From Planctomycetota bacterium (GTDB lineage: Bacteria > Planctomycetota > PUPC01 > DSUN01), in the NCBI GenBank assembly GCA_016872875.1, contig VGYW01000014.1:1-39235 (forward strand): 39,235 nucleotides of DNA. Reading direction: 5' to 3'. The notes beneath the pieces are model-generated. The model ran no database searches and had not been told where the DNA came from. It was given only the letters and a program-made list of their open reading frames with translations. Numbering within the stretch: position 1 is the stretch's first letter; each line of letters opens with the position of its first letter. This document shows positions 1 through 7,890 of this stretch, piece by piece. The position numbers and the translations under genes were made by a program.

Positions 1-2
1 TG

Positions 3-2732
3 GCAAAGTCGAGAGCGAAGGCATCGGCCTCGTCGTGCCTGCCGGGCTACGCCATCCACGCCATCCCGCACCTCAACGACGGACTGTATGGGAACGACCA
101 CAGTTGGATCGCGGCGGGCACGGGGCAGGAGTGGGCGCAGATCGAGCTGCCGAAGCCGGCGCAGGTGGCCAAGCTGGTCTTCTCCCGCGACCGCAAGGGG
201 CGCTACGCCGACCGCGTGCCCGTGAGCTTCGAGGTGCTCCTCTCGCAGGATGGCCGGGAGTGGAAGTCGGTGGCCAAGCGCGTTACCAGGGTCGCCCGGC
301 CCAACCGATTCCCCGGCCTTCCCGTTGACGAGTTGCCCGAGAAGGGCTGGGGCGGGCTGCTCCACTACGCCTTCCTGCGCGAGCGGGCGACGCTGAGCCG
401 CATCCCGGCGGACGATCATCTTTCGCCGCTGCGGGTGGACCGTCCGGCCCTGCCCGGCGGCGCGCCCTACTGGGGCCGCTTCGCGCGGTTGGAGCCGCTG
501 GAGAGGGTGCTAGTTCTCTTTGAGGAGATGATCGAGCGGCTCGCGGGCCAGGGGCTCGACGTGGCCGCGGAACGCGCCCAGGCCGCTGACTTGCGGCGCC
601 AGGCCGCTGAGAAGCCAGGCTCCGACGCCCTGTACCTTGCGGCGCGGCGGGCGAAGCGCGACCTGTTCCTCCGCGACCCCGCCCTCGCGCCGCTCGAACG
701 CGTCCTGTTCGCCAAGCGCCACCCCTTCCTGGAGTCGCACAACTACAGCGAGCACCTGGACGGTGTGCTCGAGCCGGGCGGCGGCGTGTTCGTGCTGCAC
801 GTTCCCCGCGACGAGCAGGGCAGGTTCCGGCCGGACCGCGCGCGGGCCGAGCAGCTCTTCGACGGCAGCGCGGGCATCGTGCGCGAGCCGACGGCGGACT
901 ACGACGCGAAGACCGTCTACTTCGCCTACCGCCCCCAGAAGCCGGAGGTGGAGGGTTGGGCTTCGTACTGGCACCTCTATGCGATGCAGGCCGACGGCAC
1001 CGGGCTGCGGCGGCTCACCGAGGGGCCGTTCCACGACTTCGACGCCGTGTGCCTGCCCGACGGCGGCCTGGCCTTCCACACCACGCGGTGCGCCGCGCGC
1101 TTCCTGTGCTGGCGGCCGCAGGCATACGTGCTCTACCGCATGGAGGCCGACGGCACGGGGCTGCGGCGCCTCTCCCTCGCCAACCTCAGCGAGTGGAAGC
1201 CCTCGGTGATGCGCAGCGGCCGCATCCTCTGGACCCGCTCCGAATACCTGGACAAAGGGGCCGACTTCGGCCACACGCTCTGGGCCATCCGCCCCGATGG
1301 CACGCACCCCGAGCTGGTCTTCGGCAACAACACCCCCAACTGCTACAGCCAGGCACACGAGGTCCCAGGCTCGAACGAGATCGTCTGCACGCTCATGTCC
1401 CACGGTGACCACAGCGGCCCGATCGCCCTGATTGACCTCGCCAAGGGGCCGTTCGACACCGACGCGCTCACCAACATCACGCCCGACACGCGGCCACAGT
1501 ACCAGATGAGCCGCTCGCACAGCGAGACGTTCCGCGACCCCCACCCCCTCTCGCGCGACCTCTTCCTCGTGGCCCACAACCCCGACAACCGGAACAACTG
1601 GGGCCTGTACGTGCTCGACCGCTACGGGAACCGCGAGCTGCTCTACGTTGACCCGCGGATCAGCAGCTACCGGCCCACCCCGCTGCGCGCCCGCCCGCGG
1701 CCGCCGGCGCTCCCCACCACCCTCGACCCCGAGCTGGCCGAGCGCGGCCTCGGCCAGTTCACAGTCCACGATGTCTACATCGGCCTCGGCCCCACAGTCG
1801 CCCGCGGCAGGGCCAAGTACCTGCGCGTGGCCCAGGAGGTCCCGGCCGCCCTGGCGTCGCTCCCCTGCGGCCAGTTCCGAGCCGACCATCCGCCGTTCCA
1901 GGACTTCTACGCCGCGCCCGTGCACCTGGTGCATGGCCCGACGCCGAGCTTTCTCACTCGGACGCCGAACGCGCCGCTGGCCCCCGTGCGGACCGGCTAC
2001 AACTGGCCCAGCCACGTGAAGGAAGTCGAGCCCGGGCTATACAGCGTCCGCGAGGGCGGGGGCTGGCCGAGCTACGTGGCCAAGGCGTCGCTCGGCACGG
2101 TGCCCATCGAGGAGGACGGCTCGGCCAGCTTCCTGGCGCCCGCCGGCAAGGTGCTCTACTTCCAGTTGCTCGACGCCCAGTACAACGAACTCCAGCGGAT
2201 GCGCAGCGTGGTGCAGTTGCAGCCGGGCGAGCGGCGCGGCTGCATTGGATGCCACGAGAACCGCCGCGCCTCGCCGCCGGCCGCGGCCGGCCTGGCCCTC
2301 CGCAAGCCGCCCCGCACCCTTCAGCCGCCCCCGTGGGGCACCGAACCGTTCGACTACCAGAAGGTCGTGCAGCCGGTCCTCGACGCCCACTGCGTGCGCT
2401 GCCACGACGGCAAGGAGAAAGGGCGGACCGACCTGCGCGGCACGCTCGGCGCCGACCGCATCCCCGCCTCCTACCGAGCGCTCATCCAGGGCGGATGGGT
2501 CCACTACTTCGACCTCACCTACGGCATGAGGCACTTCAAGGCCGAGCCGCTCTCGTTCGGCACCCTCCAGAGCCGCCTCTGGACCGTGCTCGCAGACAAG
2601 CACCACGAGGGCGTGAAGCTCCCCGAAGCCGGCATGCGCGCCATCAAGGCCTGGATTGACTTCAACTGCCCGCTCTGGCCCGACTACCTCGAGCGTAGCA
2701 CCCGCCCCGGCCCGGTGGCCGCCAAGCCATGA
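3..2732 (+). CDS. HzsA-like beta-propeller di-haem cytochrome c, 5' end cut by the window
   Basis: The reading frame is open from the first bases, so the true start lies outside the window; 909 residues are visible. Visible residues about 20-90 look like a discoidin (F5/8 C) module, with a GLYGNDHSW stretch. The middle has TolB/WD-type propeller blades, each with an ADGTGLRRL-like signature. Two c-type haem motifs follow, CIGCH at 2241-2255 and CVRCH at 2391-2405. This order (propeller, haem, haem) matches the hydrazine synthase alpha-subunit family; a paralogue is at 27791-30991. From memory of the anammox enzyme, its first haem uses a Tyr four residues after the CXXCH His; here that residue is Arg. 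No beta/gamma partner genes are nearby, so hydrazine synthesis is not supported. A periplasmic redox or sugar-binding role is likely but unproven. Confidence 0.8.
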   Translation, partial: AKSRAKASASSCLPGYAIHAIPHLNDGLYGNDHSWIAAGTGQEWAQIELPKPAQVAKLVFSRDRKGRYADRVPVSFEVLLSQDGREWKSVAKRVTRVARPNRFPGLPVDELPEKGWGGLLHYAFLRERATLSRIPADDHLSPLRVDRPALPGGAPYWGRFARLEPLERVLVLFEEMIERLAGQGLDVAAERAQAADLRRQAAEKPGSDALYLAARRAKRDLFLRDPALAPLERVLFAKRHPFLESHNYSEHLDGVLEPGGGVFVLHVPRDEQGRFRPDRARAEQLFDGSAGIVREPTADYDAKTVYFAYRPQKPEVEGWASYWHLYAMQADGTGLRRLTEGPFHDFDAVCLPDGGLAFHTTRCAARFLCWRPQAYVLYRMEADGTGLRRLSLANLSEWKPSVMRSGRILWTRSEYLDKGADFGHTLWAIRPDGTHPELVFGNNTPNCYSQAHEVPGSNEIVCTLMSHGDHSGPIALIDLAKGPFDTDALTNITPDTRPQYQMSRSHSETFRDPHPLSRDLFLVAHNPDNRNNWGLYVLDRYGNRELLYVDPRISSYRPTPLRARPRPPALPTTLDPELAERGLGQFTVHDVYIGLGPTVARGRAKYLRVAQEVPAALASLPCGQFRADHPPFQDFYAAPVHLVHGPTPSFLTRTPNAPLAPVRTGYNWPSHVKEVEPGLYSVREGGGWPSYVAKASLGTVPIEEDGSASFLAPAGKVLYFQLLDAQYNELQRMRSVVQLQPGERRGCIGCHENRRASPPAAAGLALRKPPRTLQPPPWGTEPFDYQKVVQPVLDAHCVRCHDGKEKGRTDLRGTLGADRIPASYRALIQGGWVHYFDLTYGMRHFKAEPLSFGTLQSRLWTVLADKHHEGVKLPEAGMRAIKAWIDFNCPLWPDYLERSTRPGPVAAKP

Positions 2733-2755
2733 GAGGCTCCCCGCCCAACAGGCTA

Positions 2756-2795
2756 GATCCGACTGATCCGACTGATCCGACCGATCCGACCGATC
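2756..2795. repeat. 9-bp tandem repeat
   Basis: About 4.5 copies of GATCCGAC(T/C) run head to tail between two convergent genes. A related 9-bp repeat encodes the N-terminus of the protein starting at 34531. Confidence 0.85.
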
Positions 2796-2813
2796 TCCCG
2801 CCCGCCCCAGAGC

Positions 2814-3614
2814 CTATGCCTGCGCCCCCACCAGCCGAAATGTGGAGCCGTGCGGCAGGTGCTCGGCCTTCACGCCGGGGAGGTTCTCGTTGATGTAGCG
2901 GGCGAGGGTGGCCATGCCCGGCTCCTCGCTCGTGCCGTGGTTCACGCGGATGACCGCGTGGCCGTCGTCCTCGGCGCGCTGGATGCCCGCCCAATAGCAC
3001 GAGCCGTCGTCGCAGACCACCGAGAGGTCGCAGCCCATCTCCTGGAAGGTGCGGATGTCGCACCCGCAGCCGGTGCCGATGCCGATGTGCGAGACGAGCC
3101 TCTTGCCGTCGCCGACGACCTGGACGGCGCTCTCGCCGATGGTCGCGGTGCGCTTGGCCACGCGGGCGGCGAAGGAGTCGAGGGGCACGGGCTCGACGTC
3201 GTACCGGTGCTGATAGCCGTTCGCCCCGGTCGCGGTCGGCTTGTTGCCGAGGCCGAGGAACTGCGCCCAGGCCCAGGGGATGCCGACCTCGGGCCAGCGG
3301 TCCCAGGCATCGTGGTTGCGGAGGATGACCAGCCGGCTCCGCTCGATGAAGAGCCGCTTGTCCGAGGCGATCTCCGACTTCTCCATCTTTTCGAGCTCGT
3401 TGGCGTGGACCCAGAAGGTCGGCTCGTGGGTCATGAGCATGTCGCAGCCGCGCTCCACCGCCGCCCGCACGGCTCGCAAGCTGGCGATCCACGTGACCAG
3501 CACCCGCTTCACCTCCTTCTGCGGGTCGCCGATGATCACGCGGTCCACCGTCTTCGCGGGGTCCACCCAACTGGCCTTCGAGAGGAAGTGCCGGTTGATG
3601 TCAATCGCTTTCAC
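2814..3614 (-). CDS. Nif3-like dinuclear metal protein, divergent subfamily
   Basis: The 266-residue product belongs to the Nif3/YbgI fold family. Visible family marks are a THEPTFW motif (the variant of the usual HHP metal-binding motif) and NHGTSEEPGM near the C-terminus (equivalent to the second metal-binding GH..E motif). It lacks the CutA-like insert of the longer Nif3 protein at 13070-14188. The GTG start is chosen because AAAGGAG lies six bases upstream. The start lies inside the last codons of the CGGC-domain gene, so the two are probably translated together. The biochemical role of Nif3 proteins is poorly defined; hydrolase activity on a nucleotide-like substrate is only a family-level guess. 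Confidence 0.8.
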   Translation of the reverse strand: MKAIDINRHFLSKASWVDPAKTVDRVIIGDPQKEVKRVLVTWIASLRAVRAAVERGCDMLMTHEPTFWVHANELEKMEKSEIASDKRLFIERSRLVILRNHDAWDRWPEVGIPWAWAQFLGLGNKPTATGANGYQHRYDVEPVPLDSFAARVAKRTATIGESAVQVVGDGKRLVSHIGIGTGCGCDIRTFQEMGCDLSVVCDDGSCYWAGIQRAEDDGHAVIRVNHGTSEEPGMATLARYINENLPGVKAEHLPHGSTFRLVGAQA

Positions 3615-4050
3615 AAGCCGCTCCTTTCGCCTTGTAGACGCTCTCCGCCCTCCGCTTCTCGGCGAGCTCGCTGACGGCGGTGTCTTCGCGCACGTCCAGC
3701 CGCAGCCGCGCGATCAGGGCCTTCAGGTAGTCCAGGTTCGGGCACGGAGGCGCGTGGAAGTTGTCCTTCGTGATGCACGACGAGAGTTGCACCACGATGC
3801 GGTCCTTCCCAATGTCTTCCCGCTGTTTGATCTTGCGCGCCAGGTGGGAGAGCTTGCGCTGCACCGCCCGCCCGCAGCACCCGCCGCAGGTCAGGTAGAG
3901 CGTGCGGTACGCCTTGTCCTTTGGATAGGCGGCGAAGCCGCCCGTCCGCTCGTTGAACGCCTTCTCGCAGAAGTAGCCCGAGCAGCGCTCCTTCACGATG
4001 TGGCACTGGACCACGGCCACGTAGTCCTTCTCTCTCAGGTCATTGGCCAT
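3601..4050 (-). CDS. CGGC domain-containing protein
   Basis: The 149-residue protein is Cys-rich. It has Cys at about 16, 23 and 28 and a CGGCC run at 55-59 in the context LYLTCGGCCGRAV, the signature of the CGGC domain, a presumed metal-binding module of anaerobes. The chosen ATG has GGGAAG four bases upstream; an in-frame ATG 12 bases earlier (4062) is also possible. Longer in-frame extension upstream would run into an inverted repeat and is not credible. Its last 14 bases overlap the start of the Nif3-like gene, which suggests the two act together. The actual function is unknown. Confidence 0.8.
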   Translation of the reverse strand: MANDLREKDYVAVVQCHIVKERCSGYFCEKAFNERTGGFAAYPKDKAYRTLYLTCGGCCGRAVQRKLSHLARKIKQREDIGKDRIVVQLSSCITKDNFHAPPCPNLDYLKALIARLRLDVREDTAVSELAEKRRAESVYKAKGAACESD

Positions 4051-4113
4051 TGCACTTCCCATCACAAGGTAAACGATGTTGAGGCAAGAGCCCGTTACAG
4101 TGCGACAGCCTGT

Positions 4114-4220
4114 TGGAGTGCGGCGGCTTGACGCCGCTTTGCACGAGCCTTGGGACATCTCAGAAAGCTCGGTCCGCACCCACGCTGGCTGAAAAGCGGC
4201 GTCAAGCCGCCGCACTCCAA
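4114..4220. repeat. BIME-like inverted pair of GGAGTGCGG palindromes
   Basis: The unit at 4114-4140 (TGGAGTGCGGCG, loop, CGCCGCTTT) is repeated in reverse at 4193-4220. Each unit can fold by itself and the two can also pair with each other over about 32 bases. The same unit type occurs at 19015-19041 and 19073-19125. It occupies the divergent gap between 4050 (minus) and 4342 (plus). Confidence 0.85.
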
Positions 4221-4268
4221 CAGGCTCACGCACTTTCCCAGGCTGGAACTTCTTCCAGGGGTTGCGCC

Positions 4269-4297
4269 TTGCATTGCGCGACGCGGTTCAGTATACC
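4269..4297 (+). promoter_or_regulatory. Predicted sigma-70-type promoter for the HEXXH lipoprotein gene
   Basis: TTGCAT and TATACC are separated by 17 bp and end 44 bases before the GTG start at 4342. Supported by sequence only. Confidence 0.5.
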
Positions 4298-4341
4298 AGA
4301 TAGGGCCGCGGGCCGCACTCGTGCTCTTCTGAGGAGAACCC

Positions 4342-5187
4342 GTGAGCAAGAGACTAGCGTCGTGGGGCGTGCTGGTTGCCCTGGCCTTGGCGGGTTGCGC
4401 GAAGGTGCCCTATCGCTGCGGGCAGAACCTCGAGGGGCCGAAGACCTTGCGCCTGGCCCCAGGGGAGCCGCAGATCGAGCGCGGGAAGAAGCTCTGGCTC
4501 CTCGACGGCCTCGGCCACTACTTCTTCTCGCTGCCCACCAAGCTGTTGCTCTGGAACTGGCGGGTGTGCAACCACGACATCCCGCTCGAGGCCGAGGCCA
4601 AGCTCAAGCAGTACCTCGCCGAAAACAGCCTCCGAAACGTCAAGGTCCGCCTGAACCAGTACTCCCCAGGCGGCGAATGGAGCCGGCTGGTCCGCAACAG
4701 GGACTTCAATCCCTTCTGGCGCTACGTGCTCGGGGCGCCGAGCTGGCTCTGGTACACGCTCTTCCCCGACAGGCTCTTCGCGGGGTTCCCGTTCATCGGG
4801 ACTGGTGACCACTACAACCCCATGACCAACACGGTCCACATCTACTCTGGCCACAAGTCCATCATCCTCCACGAGGCGGGGCACGCGAAGGACTTTGCCG
4901 CCCAAGACAGCAAGGCCATCTATGCGCTCCTCTACGTTCTCCTGCCGGGGTTCGACCTCTACGTCGAGGCGGAGGCCACGGGCGACGCGATCGGCTACGA
5001 CATTGCGAACGGGCTGACGCGGGACGAGAAGGACGACTACAGGATTCTCTACCCGGCCTACGCTACCTACGTCGGGAGCCTCGGCGGGATCTTCTTCTAC
5101 CTTCCCGCGGTCGTCTGCGGCCACGTCGCCGGGCGGATCGAGGCCTCAAAGGTCAAGCCGCAGCCCGCCGCGCGAAAGGCACAGTGA
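4342..5187 (+). CDS. Lipoprotein with HEXXH zincin-like motif
   Basis: The 281-residue product begins with a lipoprotein signal (hydrophobic run, then LAGC with Cys19). The GTG start has TGAGGAG upstream. The centre has HEAGH at 177-181, the pattern of a zinc metallopeptidase. Glu209 or Glu211 in VEAEAT could be the third zinc ligand. A hydrophobic stretch near the C-terminus (GGIFFYLPAVV) may touch the membrane. I do not recognise a named family. It may be a membrane-anchored peptidase of the cell envelope; that is inference from the motif. The next gene starts close behind it, so they may share a transcript. Confidence 0.75.
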   Translation: MSKRLASWGVLVALALAGCAKVPYRCGQNLEGPKTLRLAPGEPQIERGKKLWLLDGLGHYFFSLPTKLLLWNWRVCNHDIPLEAEAKLKQYLAENSLRNVKVRLNQYSPGGEWSRLVRNRDFNPFWRYVLGAPSWLWYTLFPDRLFAGFPFIGTGDHYNPMTNTVHIYSGHKSIILHEAGHAKDFAAQDSKAIYALLYVLLPGFDLYVEAEATGDAIGYDIANGLTRDEKDDYRILYPAYATYVGSLGGIFFYLPAVVCGHVAGRIEASKVKPQPAARKAQ

Positions 5188-5207
5188 CGCGCCTTCAGGA
5201 GAAGCCG

Positions 5208-5750
5208 ATGGACTGGCGGATCGCTGACCCAGCCAATCTGTTGGGGGCGGTGCGCGTGGCACTCGCCCAGGGCGGCCACTTCCTCGTGAGCCACATCGCG
5301 CCGAACGGGCCGATCCTGGGCGAGCGAAACCTCAGCTACATCCACAAAGCCTCGTGGGGCATGTACGCCGCCGGCGTGGACCACGGGACCATCGCCCGCC
5401 TCCTCGACTGGGCGCAGCGCGAGGCCCTCCGCGACAACGCCGACTTCTTCTTCCCAGAGGAGCGGCCCGAATACAAGGACCTCCAGCGGGTCTACCGCCC
5501 CCTCACCTTCGGGAAGGTCGCCGCCTGGATCGGCCGCCCCGTCATCCGCCTGCCGCGCGTCCTCGACCGCATCCTCCACTACCAGCACAAGCCCTCGGGC
5601 GGCGTCTTCCACTGGATCGGCGACGACCCCCGCCGCCCCGAGGAGCCCCCGACCATCGGGAGCCTGAACACCACCTTCTTCGGCCACCTGATGCTCGCCC
5701 TCGACGTGCCCGAGCAGGGCATCGCCGCCTGGCTCCGAGCAGCCTCCTGA
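5208..5750 (+). CDS. Unknown protein, possible alpha/alpha-barrel fragment
   Basis: This 180-residue protein is not recognised. The ATG at 5208 is preferred because AGGAG lies seven bases upstream; an upstream GTG at 5184 overlaps the previous stop codon but has no better ribosome site. It has no signal peptide. The sequence has aromatic, charged helices (ASWGMYAAGVDHGTIARLLDWA and similar) of the kind seen in alpha/alpha-toroid proteins, but this is weak. It sits between the HEXXH lipoprotein and the PmoA-family gene. It may be a short stand-alone domain. Confidence 0.6.
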   Translation: MDWRIADPANLLGAVRVALAQGGHFLVSHIAPNGPILGERNLSYIHKASWGMYAAGVDHGTIARLLDWAQREALRDNADFFFPEERPEYKDLQRVYRPLTFGKVAAWIGRPVIRLPRVLDRILHYQHKPSGGVFHWIGDDPRRPEEPPTIGSLNTTFFGHLMLALDVPEQGIAAWLRAAS

Positions 5751-5762
5751 TCTGCTCTTGAA

Positions 5763-5796
5763 TCGTCCTCGTCCTCGTCGTCGTCCTCGTCCTCGA
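5763..5796. repeat. TCGTCC low-complexity repeat unit
   Basis: This is a run of TCGTCCTCG-type hexamers just after the stop at 5750. It is a single arm of the same family that forms a full inverted pair at 7745-7840. Confidence 0.75.
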
Positions 5797-5823
5797 CTCT
5801 TTCTGCTTTGGAGTGCCACCCAA

Positions 5824-6780
5824 ATGGAACCCGCAGGTATCCACCTGATGGTCTTCACCCTTTGTGTGCTCCTTGCTGGTGCGTTCGCCGCCGACCTTCA
5901 GCCCAAGCCCATCCCCCGCATGCAGGCCGTCCCGCAGCCCTACAGCCAGGTCTCCTTCCAGCGCGACGGCAAGGAGGTCGCACGCTACCACTTCGGCAAG
6001 GACCTGGATAGGCCCTTCATCTTCCCCGTCATCGGCCCCAGCGGCAGGCCCCTCACCCGCATGGGCCACCCCCACGACCCCGAGAGCCACGGCCACCACA
6101 ACTCCGTCTGGGTCTCCCACCACGACGTGAACGGCACGGACTTCTGGTCGAATGGCCGCGGCGGGCGGATCGTCCACCAGCGCATCGAGCGGCTCGACGA
6201 CGGGGCCGATTCCGCCGCCGTCGTCTCCCACAACAACTGGCTCAACACCAAGGAGGGCAAAGCACTCCTCAAAGAGCGCCGCATCACCGCCGTCCACGCC
6301 CTCCCCAACGACGAGCTCCTCATCGTCGTTGACCTCGAGCTCGCGGCGGAAGGCGCCGACGCGACCCTGGGCAAGACCCCCTTCGGCTTCCTCGCCGTCC
6401 GCATGGCCAAGACCATCGGCGTCCACGACGGCGCCGGCACCATCCGCAACTCCGAGGGCGGCGTGGACGAGAAAGGCGTCTTCTGGAAGCGAGCCAAGTG
6501 GACGGATTATTCGGGCGCCGTGGCCGACGGCGTCATCGAGGGCATCACCCTCCTAGACCACCCAGCGAATCCCAACCACCCCAGCATCTTCCACGTCCGC
6601 GACGACGGCTGGATGGGCGCCGCCTTCACCCAGGACGCCCCCCGCACCATCAAGCTCGGCCAGCCCCTCAAGCTCCGCTACGGCCTCTGGGTCCACGCCT
6701 CCCTTCCCGACCCCAGGGCCATCGAGGCGCGCTGGGAAGCCCTCGCCAAGCTCCCCCCATCCGAACCGGCCAGGAAGTGA
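5824..6780 (+). CDS. PmoA-family (DUF6807) secreted protein
   Basis: The product matches the family named after methane oxygenase PmoA, common in planctomycetes and Bacteroidetes and unrelated to methane monooxygenase. Signature stretches are FPVIGPSGRPLTRMGHPHDP, the His-rich SHGHHNSVWVSHHDVNG and a C-terminal LRYGLWVHA. A signal peptide (MVFTLCVLLAGAFA) precedes the mature part. Two ATGs are possible, 5824 or 5848; the second gives the tidier signal peptide. The frame is also open upstream, but that part is the TCGTCC repeat. Family function is unknown; the context of sugar isomerase and sulfatase genes suggests carbohydrate use. Confidence 0.8.
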   Translation: MEPAGIHLMVFTLCVLLAGAFAADLQPKPIPRMQAVPQPYSQVSFQRDGKEVARYHFGKDLDRPFIFPVIGPSGRPLTRMGHPHDPESHGHHNSVWVSHHDVNGTDFWSNGRGGRIVHQRIERLDDGADSAAVVSHNNWLNTKEGKALLKERRITAVHALPNDELLIVVDLELAAEGADATLGKTPFGFLAVRMAKTIGVHDGAGTIRNSEGGVDEKGVFWKRAKWTDYSGAVADGVIEGITLLDHPANPNHPSIFHVRDDGWMGAAFTQDAPRTIKLGQPLKLRYGLWVHASLPDPRAIEARWEALAKLPPSEPARK

Positions 6781-6789
6781 CCCCCTTCG

Positions 6790-7641
6790 TCACGCGCCAG
6801 CGATCTGCTTCCGCAGCCACTTGATGCTCGCGGCCAGGTTCTCGTCCGTGCCGCTGCACTCGATCGAGAGCACGCCGTCCCACTTCTCCCTCTTGAGGAT
6901 GCGGATGCACTCGGCGATGTTCTTGGCGTTCACCCCCTTGCCGATGGGCGATTCGCTCATTGCTATCCCCGTCTCCTCGCCCCGCATCTTCGCCGCCAGC
7001 GACTTGCTGACGTCCTTGATGTGCATGTAGCTCAGCTTCGGCAGGAACCGCTTGAGGAAGTCCACCGGGCTCCCGCCCGAGATGAACGTGTTGCCGGTGT
7101 CGAGGTTGAACCGCAGCCAGGGCGTGTCGAAGAAGTTCAGCATCCTGTCCAGAATGTCGGGGTTCGTCGTGTAGGGGCCGTGGGTCTCGATGTTCACGAC
7201 CACCTGGTAGTCCTCGGCCCACTCGAGAATCTGGCGGTAGTTCAGCTTGGTGATTGCGAGGACCTCTTCGTCGGTGTAGCCTTCGGGCTTGAACTGGCCG
7301 TCCGTGGTGTCCACGCGGGGGCAGCCGATGGCGGCGGCGAACTGGATGGCGCGCTGCGCGTAGCGGACCGCGAACGTCGCCCCCAGCGGCCCGGTGATCG
7401 GATAGGCGCCGTCTATCTGCGAGGGCCGCAGCCCCATCGAGTCCAGATAGCGCCGCAGCTTGATCGGGTTGGAGTCGAGCGACACGGCCGGGCTGTAGCC
7501 CAGGCCCTCGATGAAGTCCTGGCCGTCAATGACCCCGAACTCGATGAATTCGAGTCCGAAGCGCCTGGCCGCCTCGCAGGCCTGCTTGAGGCTCCCGCTC
7601 AGGCAGCGCCAGTTGTCCGTGTGCATGCTCAATTGGAGCAT
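6790..7641 (-). CDS. Sugar phosphate isomerase/epimerase (xylose isomerase-like TIM barrel)
   Basis: The 283-residue product has the AP-endonuclease-2/xylose-isomerase barrel pattern. It begins MLQLSMHTDNW, then has metal-site strands such as VNIETHGPY, RFNLDTGNTF, YMHIKDV and a C-terminal GVLSIECSGT. Length is typical. AGGAG lies eight bases before the ATG. No signal peptide is seen, so it acts in the cytoplasm, probably on a sugar or inositol-type substrate. It converges with the PmoA-family gene, with stop codons ten bases apart. The exact substrate cannot be read from sequence. Confidence 0.85.
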   Translation of the reverse strand: MLQLSMHTDNWRCLSGSLKQACEAARRFGLEFIEFGVIDGQDFIEGLGYSPAVSLDSNPIKLRRYLDSMGLRPSQIDGAYPITGPLGATFAVRYAQRAIQFAAAIGCPRVDTTDGQFKPEGYTDEEVLAITKLNYRQILEWAEDYQVVVNIETHGPYTTNPDILDRMLNFFDTPWLRFNLDTGNTFISGGSPVDFLKRFLPKLSYMHIKDVSKSLAAKMRGEETGIAMSESPIGKGVNAKNIAECIRILKREKWDGVLSIECSGTDENLAASIKWLRKQIAGA

Positions 7642-7744
7642 CGCCAGTCTCCTACCCGCCCTTGAGTGTTCCTGGCCACATCCACGCCGCCAGCAGCTTA
7701 CCGCAAGCCCCGCCTGAGATCAAGCGCGGCAGAAGGTGTTCCTA

Positions 7745-7840
7745 TCGTAATCGTCCCTCGTCCTCGTCCTTCGTCCTCGATTCCCTTGCGTTGTGGGGAC
7801 AAGAATCGAGGACGAGGACGAGGGACGAGGACGAGGACGA
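7745..7840. repeat. Inverted pair of TCGTCC/GGACGA repeat arms
   Basis: Left arm 7745-7783 and right arm 7803-7840 are near-perfect reverse complements built of GGACGA hexamers, with a 19-base loop. It lies just after the stop codon of the sulfatase gene. Confidence 0.9.
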
Positions 7841-7890
7841 TTGAGGAAGGAAGATGGTCCTCCAACAGCCTGGGCAAGACTCGCCAGCGG

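Noticed and set aside
510..2015. Long antisense frame of about 500 codons
   Set aside because: It opposes a gene with clear haem and propeller motifs; such frames are common in GC-rich DNA.
3241..4131. Plus-strand ORF across the Nif3-like and CGGC genes
   Set aside because: It is a shadow of two genes with family motifs on the minus strand.
5758..5823. Upstream extension of the PmoA-family protein
   Set aside because: It would be encoded by the TCGTCC repeat and would hide the signal peptide.
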